From NCBI GenBank assembly GCA_009733775.1, contig WOGZ01000144.1, forward strand, positions 18,195 through 82,194: a stretch of 64,000 nt of DNA, written 5' to 3'. The position numbers and the translations under genes were made by a program. Source of the DNA: Alectoria sarmentosa (Eukaryota; Ascomycota; Lecanoromycetes; Lecanorales; Parmeliaceae). Of the stretch, positions 22,501 to 33,305 are shown in pieces. The notes below the pieces were generated by a model. That model saw only the letters and a program-made list of their open reading frames with translations. It was not told where the DNA came from and did no database searches. Positions within the stretch are counted from its first letter, which is position 1. The number at the start of each line of letters is the position of its first letter.

Positions 22501-23720
22501 TCCCCACCCTCTCGTACCGGAGAATCAAGTCTCTCTTTGTACAAGACCGATTGCGATGTAGATCCATGACCGTCTATCGATTGTTCAGCAACGACGAAAG
22601 TCACCATGAGCTTTGAGGAAACTCTTCTCAGTTCTCCTTAAATCCGGTCACATGGATGATATATTGACCAAGACACGTCTCTGTGTCTGCTCCATGACTT
22701 TGACTTTGCTCCTGCAAGCCACATGTCCGTTTTCTCCAAGAGATGGCAGAGACTTACACCATTGTAAATCTCCTCGCAATCAAGTCCGAGTGAAAAGGTT
22801 GAAGGTTGCCTCGAATGAGAGAAAGATGCCAAGCGATCGTGGCTTTCTTTTTCTCTTGTTTTTTACAATCGGTCATCTTCGGAGACTGACAGCGAGGCAT
22901 ACAGGATGCAGGCAGAGGAAAGAGATGAAAGGAGCAGTGTGATGTGTCACAACACTTTTCACGGGCTGTTTTATAACGAACCTAGCAAGGGAGTAAAATC
23001 TAGGAAGCTAGCAAAATGCACTAGCCGCTTACCAAGCACCTCAAAAGTCGGCCATCTTCGGGCGCACCCGCAGAGCCATGCAGGGTCCATCCAGGGATCA
23101 TGCAGGGTCCATTCAGGGTCCAGCCAGGGTTCATCCCGACCGGCCTATCGCTTTCCTTCTTTTCCTTCTTTTCCTATTTCCCTCTCTTACCATAATCAGT
23201 CATCTTCAGTCGCACCCGATTGATACAATTTACTCGAGTGCAGCCATGCAGACCTCATGCCGACAATTCTCCCTAGTATCCATCCTCTGGCCAGACTTGG
23301 CTTCTCATTCTTCAAAAGTAGTTGCACTGACCATGTTCATGACTCCAAGCAGGTTTGGAATCTCTGGCCAGGCTTTGCTTATCAAGAGATACCCCCCATG
23401 ACAACGAGATGAAAACTTGTCCACCAAGCCCAAGCCCAAGAGCACCACGAAGCATCAGCGCCTCCCACCTCAACCATCCCCTTTCCAACCCTTACTGACA
23501 AACCCCCGGAAATAGGATCGAGAAACGACTACAAAGGCGCCCTCGGATCCTCCCTCTACGACTTGACTCCCACCCGTGACTTCCACTACCAAGCCCCCAC
23601 TACCATCACCTTCTTCCCCACGAAAATATAGCCTTCTTACTTTGTTCCAACACAACGTATCCTCCAACGACCCAAAGCATCATCCACCTCACACATTCCC
23701 TAGACCCCCACCTCGCCAGC
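22501..23720. other. intergenic region before the spherulin-4-like gene
   Basis: No gene supported. A short GGGTCC/CAGGGTTCAT repeat cluster lies at about 23075-23140. The last 250 bp are strongly C-rich (CCCACC, CCTCCC, CACCTCAACC), typical of a fungal promoter/5' UTR leading to the ATG at 23721. Confidence 0.45.
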
Positions 23721-24515
23721 ATGAAATCCCTCCTACTCCTCGCACCCCTATTCCTCACTCTCCCTACAACCGCCCTCTTCATCCTCCTCCCCCTCTACGT
23801 CTACCCCAACACCTCCGCCTCGGACTGGAGCAACGCCACCGCCGCCATCGCCGCCTACCCAAAGGTGCAATGGCAAATCATCGTGAACCCCGACAGCGGG
23901 CCCGGCACGACGGGCTACCCGACGGACCCAAACTACATCACCGGCATCGCCCAGCTCAACAGCTACGCCAACGTCCAAACGCTCGGCTACGTGGACACGA
24001 ACGACACGCATCGCGCCTACGCGGCCGTCGTCTCCGACATCGACGTCTATGCCTCCTGGGCCAACTACCCCGACAGCCAATACAACATCTCCATGGCCGG
24101 CATCTTCTTCGACGACGTCAACAACACCAAATCCACCGCCGTGTCCACGTACATGCACAACGCCTCCGCGTACGCCTACGCGACCGTCCCATCAGACATA
24201 ACCCCCGTGGTCTTCAACCCCGGCGCCCTGGCGCCGACCACGCTCTTCAGCTACTGCGACACCATGGTCGAATTTGAGAATTTCTCATCGAGCTACCAAA
24301 ACGCGACGACAATCGCGACGATCCCGAGCGCGTACTGGGGCCAGAGCGCCATCTTGGTGCACAACACCACGGGGAAGACGACCAACGTGAAGAGTCTAGT
24401 CCATACGATGGCGCAGGATGCGATCGAGGCGGTGTACTTCACGTCCGATTGCTGTTACAATGCTTTGAACGGCACCTTGTTGATGCAGCTTGCGGCGGCC
24501 GTGCAGGCTGGATAA
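23721..24515 (+). CDS. spherulin-4-like secreted protein
   Basis: Intronless, 264 residues. An N-terminal signal peptide (MKSLLLLAPLFLTLPTTA) is followed by the spherulation-specific family 4 signature: LPLYVYPNTSASDW, WQIIVNPDSGPG, NYITGIAQLNSYANVQTLGY, then DIDVYASW and MAGIFFDDV. These fit the TIM-barrel-like fold of the family, in which the acidic residues of the FFDDV strand are conserved. Ten or more N-x-S/T sequons suggest glycosylation, and the few cysteines (SYC, SDCCYN) cluster at the C-terminal half. Family members occur in fungi and slime moulds and are cell-surface or secreted; some are linked to exopolysaccharide (glycosidase-like) activity, so a sugar-polymer role is inferred. 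Codon usage is C-rich at third positions, unlike the flanking DNA, indicating a well-maintained gene. Confidence 0.9.
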   Translation: MKSLLLLAPLFLTLPTTALFILLPLYVYPNTSASDWSNATAAIAAYPKVQWQIIVNPDSGPGTTGYPTDPNYITGIAQLNSYANVQTLGYVDTNDTHRAYAAVVSDIDVYASWANYPDSQYNISMAGIFFDDVNNTKSTAVSTYMHNASAYAYATVPSDITPVVFNPGALAPTTLFSYCDTMVEFENFSSSYQNATTIATIPSAYWGQSAILVHNTTGKTTNVKSLVHTMAQDAIEAVYFTSDCCYNALNGTLLMQLAAAVQAG

Positions 24516-27500
24516 ACAAAACGAACCATCTAGCCCTCTTTATCCAAGACTAGACCACGTAAAATTATCATCCCGTGACCTCGTTTCAACCAACCCATCC
24601 AATCGCAACAGCTTAATCCCACAATAAATCGTAAAAAGCAATAACGCAGCAATCTGCCTTTCCTTCGTCCAAATTAGCCAGTCAAACCCCGCAAAATATT
24701 CCCTTCCTCACCAAGCCCGCACGCATTCTACAGATGTAATCGTAACGAACCCCATTTCAATTTTTCAGTGCTAAAGGCGCAAACCACATTAACCAATGAC
24801 AACAGCTAAGTAGTAAAGTAAGATAAGATAGACATCAAAAACCATCTTGTCTATGCATCTCGGGCGGCGCCCCCCAAAGCTACTTACAGTATTCCATTCC
24901 GTCCACACTTGCGCTCTACTTACATAGTTGAATTTTATGAGTCGCTGCCACCACCACAGCCATACATACATACAACGCAGCCACACCACACGAATTGCAC
25001 CAAGCGTATAAATATAAATCCCCTTTGATAAAATTCAATCAAGAAATCAATCAATCAAGAGTCGGAACATCGCGCGTCACGATCGATATGTACAACATAT
25101 TGTTCCATTCTTTCGACATTCCCCCCCCCCCCCCCATCCCGAAATATCCGGTGCTCCCCAACCCCCCTTCTTTCTTTCCTTCCTATACCTATTTCAATTT
25201 CAAACGCTCCCAACACCCCCCTTAAGTATATATATATATAAAAAAACCCCCATTCCATCCCCGTCATGGATTCCCATCGATATATATACCATCCATCCAT
25301 CCATCCATCCACCTCCAGCGCTCCCACACATATTTATTTATAAATCATACAGCAGAAGGGTTATACTTATCAACGGAGAAAGTGAGTGAGTGAATTTTCT
25401 TCCAGGGGCGCTCATACAAGTAGAGTAGTGTTTATCTCGTCTCGATGAGTTTTCTGCCTTTATGAACAGTCCTCAGCCGCACGGCCTAGGTACGGGCCAG
25501 CAAAGCGCAGACCTAGGTCCGTTTTGGCACACAGGTGACCTCAGCTAAAACATCCTCGTATAATGAAAAGCTTCATGATACCCCCCCCCCGCACCCCCCG
25601 GGTTTGCCCACAGAGGCTCGTGATATTACCAAACAACATTAAGTCGCTCCACTAAAGTGATTCCCCGTCGTCGATCTAGGACTATGTATACTCCCCCGTC
25701 TCAAACGCACATTATGTTCATCTAATTTAATCCGAGATCTTTCTTTCTTCCCCCAACGATGGCGACTACGATTGTGATTTCAATGAATGAGACAGAAGCT
25801 TCATCCTCGATGAGACTGGTTTGCATCTCTCTTAGGCAGGCAGCGCTGCATTCGTTGTTGTTACCCTTTGACAGCGAGCGACGGTTCCTTTGTTTGTCTT
25901 CGCTGCTTTTCATCGCTCGCGCACGTCGAAGAATTTGGATCTCACGCGTTTTTCTTCGAACCGCTGTTGGGATTGGATGGAGGGAGGGAGGGAGGGAGGC
26001 GGTCGCAAAGGCTGCTTACTTAAGTAAACGTGTAAATCTGCAAAATGTAGGGAGGGTTAAGTGAAGCTTCCTTACACGAAGAACTTTTATAGTCTATGAA
26101 CTTGGTTATTCAACGACGGATATAATCAGATCAGATGATACTATTATATCATTACTAGCGAGATCTATACATTCGAAATCAAAGATATAATTCCTACGAT
26201 TCAATAGGTCTTTCGCGACCAGAATTGTAGAATAGGTCTTCCACAGGTTCTGGGCTAGTCTTCCGCAACCCCGGCTTAGTATCCCCCAAGACAGAGCCTA
26301 TTTGACCCCAAACTAGCCTTGAGCCAAATGCGCTTTAGGGGCTATACTTAAGGGCGAGATTTGAAATCATCTAATACATACGCATAGAAAGATCGAACCG
26401 TGTAGCGAGGTACAGATAGGGAATGCTCTGTCTACTCAAAACGGGTTTAAATCAGATATTCGAACACTTAGCGAACTACGAAAAGATTTAATCTACGAGA
26501 TTATAATGGATTTCATTTACGAGAATCTGATAGTATGGCAGAAGTTGTATGTTGTAGTGCTGTTCGAACACGACAAGGTCTACAATCAAAGAAAATTATC
26601 TTCGTTATTGTTTAAGATGGAATAGTAGCATAAAGTCTCAGATGATCTTCGATTGTCCATATTGAACATCGCCTTGAGTACTTACGATATCTAGGGCGGA
26701 TGTCGTCATCATTCCACTGTTTGCAAGGCTGAGCGTTCAGCTGTCTTCAATTCTCCATCCAATTCTCCCCGACACGATATTAAAAAAGAACATCTATGAA
26801 TCCCAAGGCTGCAACATGATCAAATAGGTCGAGCGAAGAACAGCACTAAAACTCCGAGCGTGCAAAAATCCGAGTTCAATTCTCTAGGTTGAAAAACACA
26901 GCCCTCCACTCTGCAATTCCGTTGCACATTAGAAATCCTTCTGCAAGTCATCGCGAGGCACACTTGTCCTCCCTTCGTTTTTGAGGACAGCACACTTTTG
27001 AGCATGGAACAATAACAGATACGCATCAACTGCGCCGCACATTCGCTTTCTGTTTCATCACGTTCAAACATCAGAAAGAAAGGTGAGAGTCCCCTAAAAA
27101 GAAAGCTTTGATATCGTTTTCCCTTAAGCGTGCGCAATATCGAGCGTCATTTTGCCGTTTTCCGTGCTCGAAAGACTTTCAAGGCGTAGCGTCTCTGCCT
27201 GACTCCATGGTCGCGTGTGTCAAGCCAGGCAACCAGTCAGGTATCAGCGAATCTAGAATGACTACAAGCGCCTTCTCAGGTCTAACTTTCTTTCAGTATT
27301 GCCTGATTCTGCTTCTATCGCAACGTTACAACGCGTCTGCACCATGCCTCTTGATGCCAGCAGTCAGACACGACAAGATCCACATTCGCGTCGGGCGCCT
27401 CCTTGGATGCAGGATCGTTTTAGAAAATGCCTGATTCTGATTCTGTTGCATTACTGCAATATCGGAATCTACTGCTATAGTCTTTATACTACCCCAAGGT

Positions 27501-27701
27501 GCTAAAACCAAATTCATCATTAAGACATGAATGTATCCTCTATCTGGCAATCGGCCGTACCTTCCGTTTGTGTACTGAACATCGATTCCTGCACCTCTAA
27601 CTCTATTAGACCTCGGCCAGTGCCCGTAGGAAGTCCGTGCTCATCTCTGCTGCGTATAGACCACTTGGATTCGAGGCTGGGGACAATGTTTTTTGCTTGT
27701 A
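24516..27701. other. gene-poor, low-complexity interval
   Basis: About 3.2 kb. It contains homopolymer C runs (25120-25136, 25581-25590), TA repeats (25226-25240), CCAT repeats (25288-25309) and GGGA repeats (25980-25996). From 26090 the sequence becomes more AT-rich with scattered coding-like shreds (near 26480-26600), possibly an old transposon relic. No gene can be supported. Confidence 0.4.
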
Positions 27702-27706
27702 TAATA
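27702..27706. other. probable target-site duplication, left copy (TAATA)
   Basis: The five bases TAATA directly precede the terminal GGGAGG of the element and recur directly after its terminal CCTCCC at 29706-29710. The true duplication could be just TA. Confidence 0.6.
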
Positions 27707-28060
27707 GGGAGGTTTAGCAACGATAATTAAAAGAAATGATTCAAAGAAATAGTTAAAAGAAATAATTAAATCATCGAGCTTGGCAAAAACCATCAAAATT
27801 CATAAAATTTGAAAGTTTCTATTTCATGCGAGTTAACATCGATTGAATTTTTTTAAAAATTTCGAAAATCATGCATTAATTTATGTAAGAGCGACATAAA
27901 AAAAAGCGCAATTTTTTAATTGTTTTTAATAATGATATATGATTGAGAAGTTGAAAAGTTATCGAATTTATTTTAAATTAATGATTTAATAAATTAAATC
28001 ATTGAGTTAATCGTCACCCGAAAAATTATTTTCTTGAATAAATTTTTTTGCCAAATTTGT

Positions 28061-28190
28061 TAAAATTTGACCCTCAAAACATTTTAATTATCTCGTATTT
28101 CGAAACATTTAATTTCGATATTATATATATTATTTATCTCAAAAACATCTTGAATAATTAATTTATTCATTTTAAATATATTTTAATAAA
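28061..28190. repeat. 130-bp direct repeat, mutated copy
   Basis: Aligns without gaps to 29481-29610. Of 27 differences, all are transitions and 26 are T here versus C there, or A here versus G there. CpG sites shared by the two (CTCG, TTCG) are unchanged. This is the RIP-mutated copy. Confidence 0.9.
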
Positions 28191-29170
28191 TTATGCGATC
28201 GATATTAACGCTTTTTTGATATTGTTATCTTACGTTGTTATAATATTATATACGTATATACGCATATACATTATTTGCAATTTCGAGTATTATCGAATTA
28301 AAATCTTTATTTTTATATTATTAAAATCACGCAAAATGTTGATTTAATACACTTTATTAAATTTATCTTTTAAATCATTTATACGTTAATTAAATAAACA
28401 CAATTACGTTGAATAATTTATTGATATACGTGTTTTATTACGTAAATAAAAATTGTGAAAATATATTTAAAAGGAATCTCTTAAATATTTATTTTGAAAA
28501 TCTTAATTAAATAAAATGAAGTTTTTATTAATATGATCGATGTTATAATATTTATTATTAATGATTTTATTAAATAAAAGCTTATGTTTAACGAATTTAA
28601 TTGTATTTTCAAAATGATATTTCATTTCAAAATCATTTTTCGATTTATTAACGACGTCGAATTTATGCGTTTTATAAAAGAATTTTACATTTTTAAATAT
28701 ATTAATTTCGAAATCATGTTCGATTATTTTATACATATTAAGATATTCGAAGAACGAATTGTCGTTATAAACGTTGTTTTTACGTTTGATAAACAAATAA
28801 TTTTCAACCTATCTATAACCCTTCTCGAACATTTTCAATTTTTAATCAAGATTTGAATTATCACGTTTAACATAATGATTATAAAAGCGATGAATATATT
28901 TTTGAAAAAGAAAAAAAAGGGAGAAAAACTCAAGGATTCGGAGGAGAAAAAAAGCGCAGTTGTTAATGTTGTATTGAGTGAAAATAAGAATGGAAATGAA
29001 AATGGGAATGGAGCGGTTGAAAGGTCTATCTGTAAGATAAGTGGTCGGTTATATGATGGTGTGTGTTACACCGAGCGTTCGGATTTGGTTTCGAATTGAT
29101 ATCATGAAATGAAGGATACGAAGCGGAAGCGCGATCAAGATGATTAATCAAAGGCAATGATGTCGATTGC

Positions 29171-29420
29171 ACGATGTTTTTAGGTCAGAAGACTTGTAAT
29201 TGAAATATCAGACGATTTGGGGCCAGACGGTTTGTAAACGAACATCAAACGGTGTGGGGTCAGACGGTTTGTGAATGAAACATCAGACGATGTGGGGTTA
29301 AACGGTTTGTGAACGAAATATTAGACCGTGTGGGGTTAGACGGCTTGTGAACGAAACATCAGACGGTGTGGGGTTAGACGGCTTGTGAACGAAACATCAG
29401 ACGGTGTAGGGCCAGAAGGC
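29171..29420. repeat. 38-bp tandem repeat array, about six copies
   Basis: Unit of 38 bp with core GGTGTGGGGTTAGACGG and CTTGTGAACGAAACATC. The two rightmost full units are identical; leftward units are increasingly diverged, mainly by transitions. Lies inside the transposon, next to the unmutated direct-repeat copy. Confidence 0.85.
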
Positions 29421-29480
29421 CTTTTGTGTATAGTTACATGTTTTCTTGATGGACTGATATGCTTGGCTGCAGGAACGTGT

Positions 29481-29610
29481 CAAAATTTGGCCCCTAAGAC
29501 ATCTCAATCACCTCGTATTCCGAAACACCTAATTTCGGTACTGTATATACTACTTGTCCCAGAGACATCTTGAATAATTAATTCATCCATTCTGAATATA
29601 TTTCAACAAA
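29481..29610. repeat. 130-bp direct repeat, nearly unmutated copy
   Basis: Partner of 28061-28190, 1420 bp away. It retains C and G at 26 of 27 differing positions and ends 95 bp before the right end of the element. Confidence 0.9.
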
Positions 29611-29705
29611 ATCTATGTCAAGCTTGGCAGTGAAAATTTTAACTGTGGTATTCAATGCGTATTTCTTTTTGATTATTTCTTTTAATTATTGTTGCTAAAC
29701 CTCCC

Positions 29706-29710
29706 TAATA
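29706..29710. other. probable target-site duplication, right copy (TAATA)
   Basis: Directly follows the terminal CCTCCC of the element; matches 27702-27706. Confidence 0.6.
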
Positions 29711-31806
29711 CCCCGTTCAAGTCATGTGGCCTTTCCAGATTTTGCCAGTCAGCCAAAAACTTGTTATCAGTGTCTGTATATAATCCGTCTCCTCCCTTAG
29801 ATTCACGAACCATCTCTTACGCCCTCGCCTGATATCCAGATCCATTGAAACCTAGGTATAGATCATGACAGCGTGAAAAAGTTCAATGTTATGCTACTTG
29901 TTTGTGCTACCTTCTTGTTTACGCCCACATATCCTTCGCTCCTTAACGATCAACTAGCTGAACAACCTCCCCTAACGCAATCTATCAGTACTCAAATCCG
30001 ATCAAATATCTCATTCTCGGTTACGCAAGGATCTTCCGACCTTCCAGGTACTGTGTCTGAGTGCCAAACATACGGCCGCTTTTTGTTATATCAAGTCAGT
30101 CATATATGTCTATCACTATTCACCCGGCCTTGCTGATTGGTCTAGTCTCTTACCATCTAGTACTTCGGCACTGGGTCGCCGAACACGGCGTGTCCGGAAT
30201 TAGCTACTTCTCCAGCCTTGGCTTATTCCTCTGGACTTTCTATGTGCGTTGGCTCTCTGGTTTCCTTGCTTTTGATAAACTGAACTATAGCTATAGGGTG
30301 CCCCCAAGCATATATGCAGTATTGCCATGTGTTATGGCTAGTGACGGCTGTAAACAAATCGGTAAAGGCTGTGGTCCTATTTATCACCACATCATTCGCC
30401 TCTGACGAGTTATCAACCATAGATATTTACGATATATCAACCAAAGTCTACAACTTCGCCGATCTTCCCTATCCTCCTTCTGGCATCGAAGTACCTCCTG
30501 AAAAAACATACGCGCCCATGATAGCCCCGCCGTCCTTCCCATACGACTTAGTCCCGGCTTTCTCCACCTTCATACCATACTAACAGCAGGGAGTCGATCC
30601 TCCCATAGATCCCCCAAATGCATATACCAGCGTCCGAGGTGGCCTCCTAGGCCCTGATACTCCTGGCGTTCATCCTCTTCACCGAAAGCTGGGCGCGCGC
30701 GCACGTCCCCACGTGGCACCATCGGACCCAGCAAAGACATCTGAGCCAAAGAACAAGGTTCAGCTATGGTGCCAAACAGCCTCTGGTGTTGGCAAGAGTT
30801 TGCCAACTGTACTTTTTAGAATTTCTGGAGTCTGTGCTGCTATGATTAATATCAGCGATCTCTTTGTATATGGAAACGTCGATTGGAAACAAGATATCAA
30901 CATATGTTTTGCATGTCGCCTTTGAAGATGCCCGGTATTCAAAACGCGGTGTCTGATCTTCGTTTTGATTTCGTCGCAGCCTAGCTGATACACAATACTC
31001 AAATCGTATATCTACATGCCCACAGAATCGCATATTGTCACGAGATCTATTCACAGCCACATCTTCCGCCTCACATGAGAAACCCAGAGTTTCTCTGCTA
31101 AGGCCACACGGACACCCACTTATTCAAGCTCTCATTACTGCACGCAAGCATAAACCAAAATAACATCCGTGATTTGCGCGGTCTAACACACACGTGAACA
31201 TGCATAATTGGTCGAAAGGCGAGTTTCAGCTCATGCGACCTACCTTTAGAGGACTGACTGCTAGATAGATAGTCACCAACATTCATCTTTATAAGCCATT
31301 TTTTACACGCACCCTCGACTCATCTTACTCACTCCTCAGGCTCACCCTTGCGCCCTCTGATTGCACGAAAACACGCCAGCAGGTCAAAAAATGCATGCAA
31401 ACAACGGTAATACACTTCCGATCTCAATGCATGACCCAAGATGCTTACTAGCATCATGCATTTCACTTCACTCCTCGGACGTGATTTTAGTTCATGAGAG
31501 AAAAAAAATTGAGCGAGATGGAGCAAGTGTGAGCCAAAGCATTTTCCAAAAAATCACAAGCCGAACTCGAACCCGCTGGGGTCGCAATTTTCAATGCCTA
31601 TTGCCCGCTCTGCCTCAAACTCCCTTGCCGACTCTATGAATATTCTTAGAAGATGTGCCCTTCGATCGACGGACGGAGGCGTTGAGATTGATTTATGAAG
31701 GATTGATTGATCCTCTAGCCATGACAATGATGTACAGGCTACGTATGCCAGTTGAAGCCTGTGGCAAAACCACGTTGGTGCTCGCATACTCGAAAACACA
31801 CACACA

Positions 31807-31841
<35 letters not shown>

Positions 31842-32615
31842 AGGGCATACAAATGACGTAGATAGTAGTGATTGAGCTGCTCCAGCGCCAGGGCCACCAC
31901 CACCGAATAGAGGTCTGAACAGGCATATTCTCGTCCCTAGCACTAAGAAAAACTCCCATGTCTGAGCGACCTAGACCTGAAGTGAAAATTGAAGTTATAT
32001 ACAAATGCGGGCGGGTGGGCAAGAATTGCTATGGCTCTGAAAGAGATGAAAACGAATAAAAAAGCATTGTCTGATATAGGATAAACATATATATCGTTTC
32101 ATCATAACGCGTGTCTCCCGCTACGACCACTGTTCTAGTACATTCCATGTAGGCGCCATGAGTCATGGCTACTGATCCCTGACGCCCTAAGCGACTCACT
32201 AACCCACTGCCGCGCTGTAGCGACAAGTATTTTACACACACCATCCTATTGCCACCGTGCGGGGTATAGTGCTGCGGCATTTCCAACCGCAGGGGAAGGA
32301 AGGGGCGGGCGGTTGATTGCTCGATGTGGGTTGATCGTAATCGAGGGAAGGATGAACAGAGGGCGGGAAACGGAAGGCAAAGGAAAACAAAAATGGTGCC
32401 AATGGAGGAGGGGGGAGGGGGAAGGTTCTGGATTTTAAGTGTGGATGTCTCAGAGATGCCATCGGTATATCAGACGAGGCACCGTTTGAGTTTTTCATTG
32501 TGGCATGTACGCTGAATTTGTTCGTCTCCAGTCGCCTTCATGCATACCATTCACGCTATTGCTGCGTCGTAGAGGAAGCGGAGGGGCTTGCACGTTGTAA
32601 AAGGAGCGATGGGGT
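29711..32615. other. interval with possible gene relic and a CA microsatellite
   Basis: Between 29873 and 30583 short plus-strand frames read like pieces of a membrane or secreted protein (a hydrophobic start VMLLVCATFLFTPTYP; a hydrophobic stretch ISYFSSLGLFLWTFYVRW; a Pro-rich end). They are in different frames with no domain I recognise, so this may be a decayed gene. A (CA)n tract of about 20 units with an interruption lies at 31797-31840. Nothing else is supported. Confidence 0.35.
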
Positions 32616-32798
32616 CTAGCTTTTGGAAGAGTTTTTTAGCATTTCACTATTCAATCGCATGAGTATTGATAAGCCCCGCCTGACATCCTCTAGCTCAGCC
32701 TGGCCCCTCTGATGGACCCCGACTCTCTCGTTCTCCTGCCGAATGTATACAACGGCTTCTCGAACCTTGGGTGATTGGGATGGTCAGTCTGACCCCAT

Positions 32799-33305
32799 CT
32801 AACGGCGTCTGACTCTCTCGAACTCCTGTCGAAAGTATGCCACCACCTCCTGAACTTGGCAGGTTGGGTGCAAGTTGGCTTCCCGACACCACTCCCTGCC
32901 GTCACGACTCGTGCAGAATCGTATGTTGTGGAGGGCGGTGAACATGCCCCAAGCCTGCTGAGAGTCGGCGATGCAGTGTCCCCGATGCCAATGTTCGTAG
33001 GCCAGAGTGCCGGCGACGTCCTCCGCATTTTGGGAGTTGCGATCCAAACCGACGACGCAAGTCATGAAGATTTTCCCCGCAAACCGGAGCTGAATCTCCT
33101 CTCGCGGATTGTTTGGTCCTCTCAAGTCGTAAGGTTGGAGGTGGCTGAGGACGAGGTGGACGGTGACTTCGATGGGCACAACGTCGTCGAGATAGGTGAG
33201 GTAGAAGTCGCGTCGTTCTGCGACACTAGACGGATTGGCGCAATAGCGTTGATACGCGCCCCTCGTCTGCTGGCTAAGCTCGTGTTGGGAGTAGTACGAA
33301 GTCAT
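32799..33305 (-). CDS. small protein of unknown function, possible extra 3' exon
   Basis: A 168-residue frame reading leftward, hydrophilic, with no signal peptide or membrane segment. It begins MTSYYSQHELSQQTRG. Mid-protein has two Trp-His motifs (YEHWHRGHC) and a few Cys. I do not recognise a family. The frame ends VVAYFRQEFERVRRR. Ninety bases (30 codons) further on, in the same frame, the DNA repeats itself and encodes EAVVYIRQENERVGV. A candidate 48-nt intron (32813-32766, GTCAGA...GACTGACC...CCCAAG) would remove the two stops between and extend the protein to 32616. The splice is plausible but its donor is weak, so the shorter form is listed. Long open frames on the opposite strand are shadows. 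Confidence 0.55.
   Translation of the reverse strand: MTSYYSQHELSQQTRGAYQRYCANPSSVAERRDFYLTYLDDVVPIEVTVHLVLSHLQPYDLRGPNNPREEIQLRFAGKIFMTCVVGLDRNSQNAEDVAGTLAYEHWHRGHCIADSQQAWGMFTALHNIRFCTSRDGREWCREANLHPTCQVQEVVAYFRQEFERVRRR

Larger units (their letters stand above)
27707..29705. mobile_element. 2.0-kb RIP-degraded DNA transposon or non-autonomous derivative with terminal inverted repeats
   Basis: Left end GGGAGGTTTAGCAAC, then ATAATTAAAAGAAAT. The right end read in reverse is the same except for single G/A transitions, giving an imperfect terminal inverted repeat of at least 33 bp. TAATA (or TA) flanks both ends. The interior left two-thirds is extremely AT-rich and has no long frame; the right third (28900-29620) has normal composition. 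It contains a 130-bp direct repeat pair and a 38-bp tandem array, described separately. TA-type flanks would suit a Tc1/mariner/pogo-like element; the superfamily cannot be proven because no transposase is readable. Confidence 0.75.

Noticed and set aside
31797..31840. CRISPR-like regular repeat
   Set aside because: It is a plain CA microsatellite without spacers, in a fungal genome.
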